The notes under the pieces are model-generated. The model saw only the letters and a program-made list of their open reading frames with translations, was not told the origin of the DNA and searched no databases. DNA of 42,736 nt from a virus. Of this stretch, positions 17,452 to 24,856 are shown in pieces (the stretch's first letter is position 1; each line of letters begins with the position of its first letter). The position numbers and the translations under genes were made by a program. Location: the IMG/VR virus record IMGVR_UViG_3300043424_000325, positions 1 to 42,736 of that record; one strand, 5' to 3'.

Positions 17452-18635
17452 AACAACTCCATCGGGTTCTGATTCAGATAGTGCTGAATGCGACGTTCGG
17501 CAATGTCGACGTACTCGGCGGTGATGTCAATACCGACAAAGCGCATGCCCTCGAGTATGGCAGCGCACCCGGTTGAGCCACTGCCCATGAACGGATCGAG
17601 CACGACGCCACCCTTTGGGGTAACGAGGCGGACGAGGTGGCGCATAAGGGTGATGGGTTTGACGGTGGGGTGGTGGTTGGCACGTTCGCCAGCTGGTGCA
17701 TCCAACCCTGCCTCGCGCTCAGCCCTCGACGCTTTGGCGATGTAGAAGAATCGCGAGGCGCCGCCGGAGTCGTCGTGGCCGTGTGCTGTATGTGCGTAAT
17801 TTTTACCCTTGCTGAACGACTTAAACTCGCCGTTATGCCGTGGCGTTGCCTTGCTCACACTGTGCCCACTCTGCTCATCCAGCGCTTCGGCGGCGTGTTC
17901 GTCGAGGATGACGTTGGCGGGCCAGCGGCCGAGGGGTGATGATTCTTGCGGTATACGCTTTTTGTTAGACCACATGCCAGAATCTGCAACGCCATCACGA
18001 CTCCACGCCTCACCCGTCGCCACCCTGCTCCCATCAATGTTGAGCGCACCGACTCCCCACGTCAAGACATTGTCGGCGACGGTGCCGGTCAGTGGCTTAC
18101 GGGCGAGCACTGCCGGTTCGTGGGCGGGCTTGATGGCAGTGCCCCAGCCGTGCCACTGCTGTGCCTCGGGCGTGGCGGGAGCGGTGATGGGTGGGTTGTA
18201 ATCTCCTTTGATGATTTGAGATTTTCCACCACCATGGCGTGTTGCCTTGCCCACCACTTCCCGCTCTGTACCCGCCTGCTTATCAATCGCCTTGCTGACA
18301 TCAAGCGACTTCGGGAATCCCGTAGCATAAAGCCACAGTATTGAATCCCGAATCTCAAAGCCGGCATCCTCAATCGCCACGGTCATGCGGTGATACGTCC
18401 GTGTGCCACCAAATGCAATCAAGTGCCCACCTGGCTTGAGCACTCGCAGACACTCCGCCCACAGCGTCGTATCGTACGCAATCCCCGATGCATCCCAGCG
18501 CTTGCCCATGAAGCCAAGTTCGTACGGTGGGTCGCACACGACGCTGTCAACGCTGTTGTCGGCCATCGTTTTCAGCACGGTGCGATTGTCGCCGTGGTGG
18601 AGTTGGTAGCGGTTCATTTTGTTTTCACTTTTCAT
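17448..18635 (-). CDS. DNA methyltransferase (N4-cytosine / N6-adenine family)
   Basis: I choose ATG 18633-18635, nine nt after GGAG; a second start six codons on is possible. CDPPYELGF (catalytic DPPY, about residue 35) precedes the C-terminal VLDPFMGSGSTGCAAI SAM-binding motif and FVGIDITAEYVDIAERRI, so the order is the beta-class one. The target-recognition region of about 200 residues between them contains NHHPTVKPITLMRHL near its end. No restriction endonuclease gene accompanies it. It may protect phage DNA from host restriction. DPPY is compatible with either 6mA or 4mC. Confidence 0.87.
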   Translation of the reverse strand: MKSENKMNRYQLHHGDNRTVLKTMADNSVDSVVCDPPYELGFMGKRWDASGIAYDTTLWAECLRVLKPGGHLIAFGGTRTYHRMTVAIEDAGFEIRDSILWLYATGFPKSLDVSKAIDKQAGTEREVVGKATRHGGGKSQIIKGDYNPPITAPATPEAQQWHGWGTAIKPAHEPAVLARKPLTGTVADNVLTWGVGALNIDGSRVATGEAWSRDGVADSGMWSNKKRIPQESSPLGRWPANVILDEHAAEALDEQSGHSVSKATPRHNGEFKSFSKGKNYAHTAHGHDDSGGASRFFYIAKASRAEREAGLDAPAGERANHHPTVKPITLMRHLVRLVTPKGGVVLDPFMGSGSTGCAAILEGMRFVGIDITAEYVDIAERRIQHYLNQNPMELL

Positions 18636-18657
18636 CGTCAACGCTCCAATATCGTCA

Positions 18658-19689
18658 TCAATTTGAGTACACATCTTGCGGTCGCCGTCCTGTCTGCTGT
18701 CGTCGTGCTCGATCGCCCATGAGCTCCTGATACGTGACGGCCTCTCGCTTGATACGATGCGCTATATCGAGTAACCCATTGGCCATGCACCAATCAACTA
18801 CCTCACTCCGTAAATACGCATAGCGAGTGTGGCATCGAGGGAATCCCTTGCGTTGTCGATAGTGCCCAATCATCCCTCTCGTGATGTACTGCTCTATCTC
18901 GGTGCCCTGAATGTAGACGCTCTCCCACGCCTCGCGGATGTCCTGCAGCCAATCGCACTTGATGCTCTTGGGGATTGTCTCACCGTAGGTGTAGTAGTGC
19001 CGATACACATCGGGCAGGTAGTAGTACGATTCATGGGCGAGGTCGCGCCGAATCCCTACGAGCATTGGCTTGGGTGTTGCGCCACGCTTGCGCTGATGAT
19101 GAAAGCTGGTTTGCCCAATCCACGGATCAATGGATTGCATCTCGCCTTGCGTTATCCAGCGTGGGCGCACGGCATCGTAAAGCTTGCCCATGCGGTGATT
19201 CATGGGCGCACGGTCGAATCGTAGGATGTGGCCACGCTCAAGCCACGCAAGCACGGCATCCATATCAAACGCCCGCCACATACCTCGTAGGCCGTAGCGC
19301 ATCGGTAGACTAGGGAGTGGGTCGTCACTTCGCTGCATCATGGATTGGATCATACGGAGAGAGCACCCAAGCTCTTCGGCAAGCTCATCAATCGTGGTGT
19401 GCATGTCACGCACGTCGATAGTGATACCAAGCCTATTAGCCATGCATCGCACGGTGTTGGGTGTTTTGCGGAGCTTTTTTGCGATTCTGGCGAAGCTGAT
19501 AGTATGGGCGTACTTTTTGAGGTACTCAACCTCATGGCGCTTCCATGTCCGCCATACGGTGAGGCCATATGCATCACGGTATTTGCGCACACTCGCACTA
19601 CTCACGCCAAGGATACGTGCAGCGACCTTAGTGTTATTGCCGTCGAGTGCCCGTTCTAATGCGTCCTTGTCGATGTCCAGCTTGGGCAT
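18658..19689 (-). CDS. Multi-HTH DNA-binding protein, paralogue A
   Basis: The 343-residue protein has several DNA-binding-like modules in series: an HTH (KVAARILGVSSASVRKYRDAYGL, about 25-47); a Myb/SANT-like helix set (EYLKKYAHTISFARIAKKLR, then VRCMANRLG, about 55-92); and a MerR/excisionase-like HTH (TIDELAEELGCSLRMIQSMM, about 100-125). Next come LAWLERGHILRFDR, further winged-helix-like segments with YYYLPDVYRHYYTYG, and another C-terminal HTH-like unit. The same order and phrases recur in the gene at 25845-26879. No nuclease motif is visible. A regulator of phage transcription or a DNA-organising protein is possible. ATG 19689 is chosen for ribosome-site spacing; 19698 is an alternative. 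Confidence 0.65.
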   Translation of the reverse strand: MPKLDIDKDALERALDGNNTKVAARILGVSSASVRKYRDAYGLTVWRTWKRHEVEYLKKYAHTISFARIAKKLRKTPNTVRCMANRLGITIDVRDMHTTIDELAEELGCSLRMIQSMMQRSDDPLPSLPMRYGLRGMWRAFDMDAVLAWLERGHILRFDRAPMNHRMGKLYDAVRPRWITQGEMQSIDPWIGQTSFHHQRKRGATPKPMLVGIRRDLAHESYYYLPDVYRHYYTYGETIPKSIKCDWLQDIREAWESVYIQGTEIEQYITRGMIGHYRQRKGFPRCHTRYAYLRSEVVDWCMANGLLDIAHRIKREAVTYQELMGDRARRQQTGRRPQDVYSN

Positions 19690-20635
19690 GATCGTCATCA
19701 CCCCTTTCTGTGCGCCGCTTCCATGTCAGGTAGTCGGCCGCTTCTCGAATATCTCTGATAAACGTGTGACCCTTGCGTGGGTCGATGACGAGGGCACCCG
19801 CTCCTGAGTGCTGACTCGGTGGCAACCCGAGTTGCCGTGCATAGGTATCATACCGCTTATACGTCCCCGTGAGTAGTGCGAGTCTATCACGCTCTCGCAC
19901 AGTGAACTGTCTTGCGAGTGTAGCGATGTGGGTATGACCGCCGACGTACACATCGGCGTCAATGTCCCGTGCTGCGCGTTCCATGCCGTGTGTGGGATTC
20001 AGGATGGATTGCCCACGCCACTTATGACGCACGCACACACGGAGCTGATGTTCGCCTGATGAAACGGTGAAAAGAATCTGTTGTGGGTCGTAGAAGATGG
20101 CCGGGTCGACAAGGTTTTGCAGGAAGTCGATACCCCCAAGGGTATATGTCCAGTTGTCGTGATTGCCTGCCACCACGATGATGAGCTTGTCGCCGAGGAT
20201 AGACAGCCACCGCCGTAGAAGTGCCCATTCATCATCAAAGTCTACCGCCTGACCACGCTGGAGGCCTGCCATTTTGGGGATGATCCAGTTGTCGATACCG
20301 TCGCCATGGAATATCGCATACATCCCCGGGGTGTCACGTATCACCTCTGCATCAAGGCGCGCTTGTCGGTAGTCGGTGTGCGGGCTGCCAAAGTGCAAAT
20401 CACTAAGAAACGCGAGACCATACGGTTCATCAGGGAGTTCGACCTCGTGATGTGGTGTGATGATAGACTTGCCCTCGAGGCGACTCCATACATCATCGAT
20501 GCGCTGAATTCCTTGGGCAACATGCTCGGCATATGCGATGGCCTCATCCTCGGTATTGAAGCTTATCCAGCGCCGAATCCCTGCATCATCGTACGCCTTG
20601 ATGCGCCAACGGTTGCCGTGACGGTAGATTTTCAT
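19634..20635 (-). CDS. Calcineurin-like metallophosphoesterase with N-terminal AP2-like domain
   Basis: The start is ATG 20633-20635 after AAGGGGAAATC; the upstream extension is shadow of the dCTP deaminase gene. Residues 1-40 (KIYRHGNRWRIKAYDDAG...FNTEDEAIAYAEHV) look like the AP2/arm-type DNA-binding fold. Residues about 75-300 carry the metallophosphoesterase motifs in order: AFLSDLHFGS, IFHGDGIDNW, VVAGNHDNW, and VYVGGHTHIA. These would bind two metals and hydrolyse a phosphodiester or nucleotide. The DNA-binding-like head suggests a nucleic-acid substrate. Its end overlaps the next gene by 56 nt. Confidence 0.82.
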   Translation of the reverse strand: MKIYRHGNRWRIKAYDDAGIRRWISFNTEDEAIAYAEHVAQGIQRIDDVWSRLEGKSIITPHHEVELPDEPYGLAFLSDLHFGSPHTDYRQARLDAEVIRDTPGMYAIFHGDGIDNWIIPKMAGLQRGQAVDFDDEWALLRRWLSILGDKLIIVVAGNHDNWTYTLGGIDFLQNLVDPAIFYDPQQILFTVSSGEHQLRVCVRHKWRGQSILNPTHGMERAARDIDADVYVGGHTHIATLARQFTVRERDRLALLTGTYKRYDTYARQLGLPPSQHSGAGALVIDPRKGHTFIRDIREAADYLTWKRRTERGDDDHAQAGHRQGRIRTGTRRQ

Positions 20636-20645
20636 GATTTCCCCT

Positions 20646-21224
20646 TTAGAGTTTGGGGAGGGTGATACCTGTCTGTCCTTGGTATTTGCCCGCGCGGTCG
20701 GCGTATGACGTGACAGGATCATCCCCCACGTAAAATAGACACTGTGCGATGCCCTCATTGGCATAGAGCGTGATTGGGCATGGCGTGGAGTTATACAGCT
20801 CGATGGTGACGTGACCCTCCCACCCGGGCTCGAGTGGCGTGACGTTGACGAACAGGCCACAACGTGCATAGGTCGATTTGCCGATGACATGCACGATGCA
20901 GTCGCGCGGAATGCGGAAGTACTCCACACTACGGCAGAGCAGGAACCCGTGCGGCTGGATATGAATCGATGGCGACGTTTGTGTCACCATCATGCCGTTC
21001 AGTCCGCCACGCTTGACATCAATCACTGGCCGAGTGATGCCACGTGAGAAGTGTGGCAGGTACATCCACTCATCCGCCACACGCATATCGTAGCCGAAGC
21101 TAGACACACCGTAGCTCACGACGCGCTTGCCATCAGGCGTCATGCGCACTTGCGACGATTCGAACGGCTCAATCATGCCGTGCTTGGTGGCTTGCTCAAT
21201 AATCCATTCGTCATTCTGAATCAT
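20646..21224 (-). CDS. dcd: dCTP deaminase
   Basis: The 192-residue enzyme shows SYGVSSFGYDMRV near the N terminus, VIGKSTYARCGLFVNVTPLEPGWEGHVTIEL (the RSSxAR-like and catalytic Glu region, here GKSTYAR), and NEGIAQCLFY near the C terminus with GKYQGQTGITLPKL at the end. It converts dCTP to dUTP, feeding dTMP synthesis, and pairs logically with the phage ThyX. It overlaps the methyltransferase stop by ATGA. Length is usual for the family. Confidence 0.9.
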   Translation of the reverse strand: MIQNDEWIIEQATKHGMIEPFESSQVRMTPDGKRVVSYGVSSFGYDMRVADEWMYLPHFSRGITRPVIDVKRGGLNGMMVTQTSPSIHIQPHGFLLCRSVEYFRIPRDCIVHVIGKSTYARCGLFVNVTPLEPGWEGHVTIELYNSTPCPITLYANEGIAQCLFYVGDDPVTSYADRAGKYQGQTGITLPKL

Positions 21225-21784
21225 GATCCGATTTCCTTTTTGTCTGTTTCAATTGTCGGTACCATCTGGATATACCATGCAGCGTAGGTATCATCATCTC
21301 CCTCACTCGTGCGAATGTCCGACCATCCTACGAACCACCCCTTGGACGGCAGTGTGCGCAACCAGTCGGTCAGCTGCGACGGGTGGACGTTGGCATAGTA
21401 CTCGCCCGGCTTGAGCGTGGGCGCACCGTCGGCGCTGTGCGTTTGGCGCGTTGGCCCTGCGCACGTGATGACCATCAGACATCCGTGTGGGTGGGCGTGG
21501 TTGAGCATGGCGTCGAGGAGAGGAGTGGGCAGAGTGTGCTCGAGGACTTCGGTTGAGATGATGAGCGGATAGATACCAATCCCTGCACGCTTGGCCGCCT
21601 CATGGTCACGAATATCGACTACCACGTCAACGCATGACCCGGGCACGATGTCCACGCCCGTGTAGGGGAGATATTGGCCAAATACGCTTCGTGCACTGCC
21701 GTTGATGTTGATACTTCCTACCTCGAGCGTTGGGCCTTTGAGGAAGTGCTGGTAGCGTTGGTAAACAATTTTGAGCCAACTCAT
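21221..21784 (-). CDS. SAM-dependent methyltransferase, class I
   Basis: I start at ATG 21782-21784 (MSWLKIVYQR); the earlier in-frame ATG lies within the amidase gene. The 187-residue product has a motif I strand GPTLEVGSININGS, an acidic loop YTGVDIVPGSCVDVVVDI, and IISTEVLEHT (motif IV-like) followed by HPHGCLMVITCAGP. These are typical of small-molecule, protein or sugar methyltransferases rather than DNA enzymes. It might modify a nucleotide or glycan; the substrate is unknown. The ribosome site is weak, so translational coupling to the amidase is likely. Confidence 0.75.
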   Translation of the reverse strand: MSWLKIVYQRYQHFLKGPTLEVGSININGSARSVFGQYLPYTGVDIVPGSCVDVVVDIRDHEAAKRAGIGIYPLIISTEVLEHTLPTPLLDAMLNHAHPHGCLMVITCAGPTRQTHSADGAPTLKPGEYYANVHPSQLTDWLRTLPSKGWFVGWSDIRTSEGDDDTYAAWYIQMVPTIETDKKEIGS

Positions 21785-21791
21785 CGCAGTA

Positions 21792-22352
21792 TCATGCACG
21801 ACGCATCCTCCACTGCACACCATCGAGCACCCAGTTGAAGCGATCGACGATGGCTTGACCCGGGCATGACGTATCAGGAACGCACTCACGGTGATAGAGC
21901 AGCGTTTGGCGGTTGGGCGTGATGCCCTTCCAGCTCATCAGCTCATGCACGGCACCGATGACGAGTGAGGTCGTGGCGTCGCTCCATGGCTGATTCGAGT
22001 AATTGCCGACTACCTCAATCCCCCACGTCGTGCTATTGCACTCACGCGCATGGACGCCAACCATATTGAGTGGCGTAAGCTGGAAGATGCCATCATTGGC
22101 AGGGTTGGGCGATCCTGCACAGATAAAGAGGTGCGGGCCAGCCTTCCACTTATGATGGAAGCGATAGAATCGGGCAAGAGACTCAATTGACTCGAGGCCC
22201 TTCCACGTGGACGGGATGGGCGAAGCGGTGTGATGCAGGACAATCCCTTGCGCCCATGGCACGATGTTGGGATTGTGCTTACGGAGATGCGCACGGAACG
22301 CCTCGACGGTACGCCACTGCATCGGTGCGTATGCGAAATCAGGTACGGTCAT
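21792..22352 (-). CDS. N-acetylmuramoyl-L-alanine amidase (endolysin)
   Basis: I start at ATG 22350-22352 (MTVPDFAYAP), just after the holin stop. The 186-residue enzyme has an Amidase_2/PGRP fold: IVLHHTASP (first zinc His), TTWGIEVVGNY (the conserved Glu), and LLYHRECVPDTSCPG (second His and Cys ligand). It cleaves the bond between muramic acid and the peptide stem. No cell-wall binding domain or signal peptide is visible, so it should rely on the adjacent holin for release. Confidence 0.9.
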   Translation of the reverse strand: MTVPDFAYAPMQWRTVEAFRAHLRKHNPNIVPWAQGIVLHHTASPIPSTWKGLESIESLARFYRFHHKWKAGPHLFICAGSPNPANDGIFQLTPLNMVGVHARECNSTTWGIEVVGNYSNQPWSDATTSLVIGAVHELMSWKGITPNRQTLLYHRECVPDTSCPGQAIVDRFNWVLDGVQWRMRRA

Positions 22353-22353
22353 A

Positions 22354-22611
22354 CTAGGCTCGTTTCTGTAGCTCGGTGACACCGACGGCTGCACCCGCGG
22401 CGAGAATGCCTGCGAGCACACTGGTGGCGAGCGTTTGGCTGTTGATGGGTACACCTGCCGAGAGATCGAGCAGGACGGCCGTGATGATGCCGAACACGGT
22501 ACTGGTAAATGGTGGCACCCACGGTTTGAGCTCGGGATAAGCCATCTTGGTCATATCGACAAGTACTTTAACAATTGTTACGATGGCGAGGGTTTTGGTC
22601 GTGATATCCAT
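22354..22611 (-). CDS. Holin, two membrane segments
   Basis: The 85-residue protein has hydrophobic segments at about 37-52 (TVFGIITAVLLDLSAG) and 58-78 (TLATSVLAGILAAGAAVGV), an N terminus with a weaker amphipathic helix, and a short basic tail (LQKRA). The stop is followed at once by the amidase start. Size and place are those of a class II-type holin that opens the inner membrane at lysis time. Confidence 0.82.
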   Translation of the reverse strand: MDITTKTLAIVTIVKVLVDMTKMAYPELKPWVPPFTSTVFGIITAVLLDLSAGVPINSQTLATSVLAGILAAGAAVGVTELQKRA

Positions 22612-22620
22612 GATACGCTC

Positions 22621-22839
22621 CTACATGAAATAGCGGAGAACGACTTGGAGGACGGCCAGTCCGCCAATACCCATCCAGACGTTGCGCTCGAGGTTGCGGA
22701 GGCGATCCTCGTGATTATCGATGCGTACTCTCAGGTCGAGGACGATATCATCAACGCGCGAGGTGAGATGCTTGAGCGTTTCGTGCATTCGGATGACCGT
22801 ATCGCGGAGGTCGCGAAACTCTGAGCTATCTGGATTCAT
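22621..22839 (-). CDS. XhlA-like coiled-coil membrane protein (lysis accessory)
   Basis: The 72-residue product has a coiled coil (about 8-52, LRDTVIRMHETLKHL...RIDNHEDRLRNLERNV) followed by one C-terminal membrane helix (VWMGIGGLAVLQVVLRYFM). That is the architecture of XhlA/haemolysin-type lysis proteins. It precedes the holin by 9 nt. It likely assists the holin or sets lysis timing. ATG 22837-22839 follows GGAG. Confidence 0.72.
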   Translation of the reverse strand: MNPDSSEFRDLRDTVIRMHETLKHLTSRVDDIVLDLRVRIDNHEDRLRNLERNVWMGIGGLAVLQVVLRYFM

Positions 22840-22953
22840 GGCATGGGTACTCCACTAAAACCTATCCTACCTCTATCGTACACAATATGCGCGATTCTGC
22901 ATAGTATGGTATACTCATACCACTTCTGCTTTAGCGGATGTGACCAATAGCGG

Positions 22954-22997
22954 CACGAATCCCCCAGCGTACGACATGAGCGCCAGGGGGATTCGTG
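22954..22997 (-). other. Perfect 12-bp hairpin downstream of small ORF
   Basis: CACGAATCCCCC (22954-22965) pairs with GGGGGATTCGTG (22986-22997) around a 20-nt loop. There is no U-run on either side. Leftward it is preceded by CCAGATACA, as is the terminator 230 bp upstream, so the two may be duplicated elements. It could be a factor-independent pause, a processing site or a protein-binding RNA. Confidence 0.5.
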
Positions 22998-23039
22998 TAT
23001 CTGGTATACTGTGTATGAGCGAAGTGTGATTCGTGCAGA

Positions 23040-23168
23040 TCATGTGGAGAGTTGGCCGGGTGCCAGCGATGCGCTTGAGTAGGGATGGCTTCCGATGGGT
23101 GGCGCACTCCACACTGCAGCAGTAGAACGCTCTGTCTTGCCAGCTAAACGGTAATGCACGTATGCCAT
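23040..23168 (-). CDS. Possible 42-residue protein
   Basis: ATG 23166-23168 has AAGGG about 8 nt upstream, and the frame closes with TGA at 23040-23042. The product begins MAYVHYRLAGKTERSTAAVW and contains PPIGSHPYSS, with no membrane span or recognisable motif. It lies between two GC-rich hairpins. Support is only a start, ribosome site and reasonable codon choice, so it may not be expressed. Confidence 0.35.
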   Translation of the reverse strand: MAYVHYRLAGKTERSTAAVWSAPPIGSHPYSSASLAPGQLST

Positions 23169-23202
23169 CACACGACCCTTGGGGATGCCGTGCGCATAGA
23201 GA

Positions 23203-23228
23203 AACCCCCGACCGATTGGCCGGGGGTT
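23203..23228 (-). terminator. Rho-independent terminator ending the early leftward operon
   Basis: Leftward, AACCCCCG and CGGGGGTT form an 8-bp stem, extended inward by GCC/GGT, followed by UUUCUCU. It lies 13 nt after the stop of the gene at 23242. The A-rich complement also gives some symmetry, but the best U-tract is on the minus-strand transcript. Confidence 0.75.
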
Positions 23229-23241
23229 CTATGTATCTGGA

Positions 23242-23451
23242 TTAGTGGAGCGGATTTTGTGACTCCCACTCGACGATGTAGTAGTCGAGTTCATCACGAT
23301 GCAATGTACACGCTGGCCACTGCTTGCGGATTTCGTCAATCACATCGCTAGCGAGGGCTGACCGCACGTCGAAAATGTGGTCATGGATGTGCGTGATGGT
23401 TTCGAACACTTTCTCGCGGATGGCGATCTCCTGCTGGGCTTGATACGTCAT
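23242..23451 (-). CDS. Hypothetical protein, 69 residues
   Basis: ATG 23449-23451 overlaps the previous stop (TAATG) and follows GGAGGTGCGGTA. The product is helical and acidic with several His (ETITHIHDHIFDVRSA) and a C-terminal ELDYYIVEWESQN. I recognise no family. It is the last gene before the terminator. Confidence 0.65.
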   Translation of the reverse strand: MTYQAQQEIAIREKVFETITHIHDHIFDVRSALASDVIDEIRKQWPACTLHRDELDYYIVEWESQNPLH

Positions 23452-23798
23452 TACCGCACCTCCTGCTTGACCCACTCGATGTCGGGGCGGCGCACTTTGA
23501 TCGCGCGGTTGCCGAGAAGCTTGGCGACAGCTGCACGAGCATCTGCGAAGCCCTTGGCGGGCGTTGGGAGATCAACCCCGCTGATGTAGCGAGCGATGGC
23601 CAAGCCGTCGATGACCACGTCGCCAATCCAGTACTTACCGCCTTCGCTCTTGGAGACGCGGAACTCGAGGTTAGTGAAGCCCGCCTGCTTGACACTCCCA
23701 ACCCACTTGTCGGGGTTAAGTGAGCGCAGCTCGTAGGATAAGCTAATCAGGTATTGCAGGGCGTAGAATTTTGCGACGGCCGGGGTTTTAGTCTTCAT
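23451..23798 (-). CDS. Hypothetical protein, 115 residues
   Basis: The product begins MKTKTPAVAKFYALQYLISL and has a mixed alpha/beta appearance with GKYWIGDVVIDGLAIARYI and a basic C-terminal third (NRAIKVRRPDIEWVKQE). I recognise no family. It is preceded by the same 22-nt leader that precedes the gene at 30213, although the proteins are unrelated by eye. Confidence 0.65.
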   Translation of the reverse strand: MKTKTPAVAKFYALQYLISLSYELRSLNPDKWVGSVKQAGFTNLEFRVSKSEGGKYWIGDVVIDGLAIARYISGVDLPTPAKGFADARAAVAKLLGNRAIKVRRPDIEWVKQEVR

Positions 23799-23820
23799 GG
23801 TGTGTACTCCTCTTCAGTAC
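23796..23820 (-). repeat. Leader repeat, copy 1 (GAAGAGGAG module)
   Basis: Reading leftward, this 25-bp stretch is GTACTGAAGAGGAGTACA, then CACC and the start codon ATG. It is identical to 30555-30579. A diverged copy (CTGAAGAGGAGCACCGACATG) ends at 24241. It contains the ribosome site GAGGAG. Confidence 0.9.
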
Positions 23821-23834
23821 AATCGACTCATCAG

Positions 23835-23851
23835 CACCGGTCGAACCGGTG
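23835..23851. other. Intergenic 7-bp hairpin
   Basis: CACCGGT and ACCGGTG flank the three-base loop CGA, in the 91-bp gap between the genes at 23890 and 23798. No U-run follows. It may be a pause or stability element within the early operon. Confidence 0.5.
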
Positions 23852-23889
23852 GACAGAGTGAGTGGTGAGTTCACCCCGTTTCGTCGTGA

Positions 23890-24243
23890 TTAGGCGCGAT
23901 CGGCGACGGCCGCGAACGTGTCGCGAATCCAGCGGTACTCTGCGATGTTGCCGTAGACCTCTGGCTCCTCGGCGAGGTCGGTGGTCATCTCGTTAGCGTT
24001 GGCGCGCATTTGCTGGCTATCCATAATCCCGAGATTCACGCCAATCCAGTAGTTGACCACGTCGACAATCATCGCATCGGTCACTGCCTCGCCATACTCG
24101 CTGGTGCAGTCCTCGTGGAGGCTGTCGCGGACGGTCTGAGCGACTTCGCTAGCAGTGTTCCAGCTCACAGCGGTGACGCTCTGGTGAATCTCGTCAATCA
24201 TGGTCATCATGGCGGCTGGGGTGATTGTCATCGGCTTGCTCAT
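23890..24243 (-). CDS. Hypothetical acidic protein, 117 residues
   Basis: The start is ATG 24241-24243, directly after the GAAGAGGAG leader. The product is helical, Met-rich and acidic (TITPAAMMTMIDEIHQSV, EEPEVYGNIAEYRWIRDTF). I recognise no family. It is the first gene after a strong early promoter (24296-24324), so it should be well expressed. Confidence 0.68.
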   Translation of the reverse strand: MSKPMTITPAAMMTMIDEIHQSVTAVSWNTASEVAQTVRDSLHEDCTSEYGEAVTDAMIVDVVNYWIGVNLGIMDSQQMRANANEMTTDLAEEPEVYGNIAEYRWIRDTFAAVADRA

Positions 24244-24295
24244 GTCGGTGCTCCTCTTCAGCATCGGGAGGTTACTCGTCGAACCTCATGACACT

Positions 24296-24324
24296 AGTAT
24301 ATATACTATAGTATGATTTGTCAA
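24296..24324 (-). promoter_or_regulatory. Strong sigma70-type early promoter
   Basis: Leftward, TTGACA (24319-24324) and TATACT (24296-24301) are spaced exactly 17 bp. A second promoter with identical boxes and spacing lies at 30598-30626. It reads into the gene at 23890 through a leader of about 45 nt. Confidence 0.85.
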
Positions 24325-24330
24325 GCGAAT

Positions 24331-24609
24331 TTATTGACCAATTTCGGATGAGTTTTTGAGCCGCCGAAACCATGCGTGAATTCGCTCTTGAGTCACATAT
24401 CCCGCTCGCGCCCACGCATCTGCTGTGGGGAATGCGATAGCGTCGCGGTCGATGATGCGCCCGTCGATAAGATACTCTATCTCGACTTCCTGCCAGTCGG
24501 CGCGGTATACGTCGGCCTTGTAGTCAGAGTTTTCATCTGGCACACGTGCGATGAATGAGCGATCGCCAAATGGTATTTGTGGCTTAGGTTGTGGTTGACG
24601 TTTAGGCAT
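24331..24609 (-). CDS. Hypothetical protein, 92 residues
   Basis: I start at ATG 24607-24609 (MPKRQPQPKPQIPFGDRSF), 9 nt after GGAG, rather than the in-frame ATG five codons earlier. The N terminus is Pro/Gln/Lys-rich; the rest is acidic with EVEIEYLIDGRIIDRDA and a helix ERIHAWFRRLKNSSE. I recognise no family. It ends just before the promoter at 24296-24324. Confidence 0.6.
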   Translation of the reverse strand: MPKRQPQPKPQIPFGDRSFIARVPDENSDYKADVYRADWQEVEIEYLIDGRIIDRDAIAFPTADAWARAGYVTQERIHAWFRRLKNSSEIGQ

Positions 24610-24856
24610 GCTGACTATCTCCATATATCATGCGTGCGTGCTGATAGATTTCTTGAATGTGTGGCGTGAGATAGTGCCACTTGTAATGCACTGGATATAT
24701 CACCGTACCGCCATTGGGATGTGGCTCTTCAATCATGGCTTCCCACATGCCATCGATTGTATATATTGGTGCGCCTCGCCTCCATGATGCGCACAATGCG
24801 ATGACCATAGAGGCTGCCGCCTCTTCAATGAGTGCACTAGATGACGTGGTAATCAT
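24602..24856 (-). CDS. Hypothetical protein, 84 residues
   Basis: The start overlaps the upstream stop by ATGA. The product has an Ala-rich helix (SSSALIEEAAASMVIALCASW) and a central TIDGMWEAMIEEPHPNGG. I recognise no family. Tight coupling to both neighbours supports it being real. Confidence 0.6.
   Translation of the reverse strand: MITTSSSALIEEAAASMVIALCASWRRGAPIYTIDGMWEAMIEEPHPNGGTVIYPVHYKWHYLTPHIQEIYQHARMIYGDSQHA

Larger units (their letters stand above)
22840..23241. other. 400-bp gap between early and lysis genes
   Basis: This is the longest stretch without an established gene. It holds a terminator at 23203-23228, a possible 42-residue ORF at 23040-23168, and a perfect 12-bp hairpin at 22954-22997. 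The short imperfect palindrome GGTATACTCATACC (22908-22921) is also present. Leftward, the sequence CCAGATACA occurs just before each of the two GC-rich hairpins. I see no tRNA cloverleaf. A promoter for the lysis and late genes is expected here, but I cannot pick a convincing -35/-10 pair. Confidence 0.5.

Noticed and set aside
18658-18674. Longer methyltransferase start at 18674
   Set aside because: It would overlap the upstream gene and has no ribosome site, whereas ATG 18635 has GGAG at a good distance.
20519-20635. Integrase, suggested by the AP2-like segment
   Set aside because: It is followed by a metallophosphoesterase, not by a tyrosine recombinase; no RHRY residues occur anywhere in the window.
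22915-23112. 65-codon leftward frame in the 400-bp gap
   Set aside because: It runs straight through the perfect 12-bp hairpin and overlaps the better-supported 42-codon frame; its first residues look like random translation.
22900-23200. Possible tRNA in the gap before the lysis genes
   Set aside because: No acceptor stem, anticodon loop or GTTCRANNC arm could be placed on either strand.
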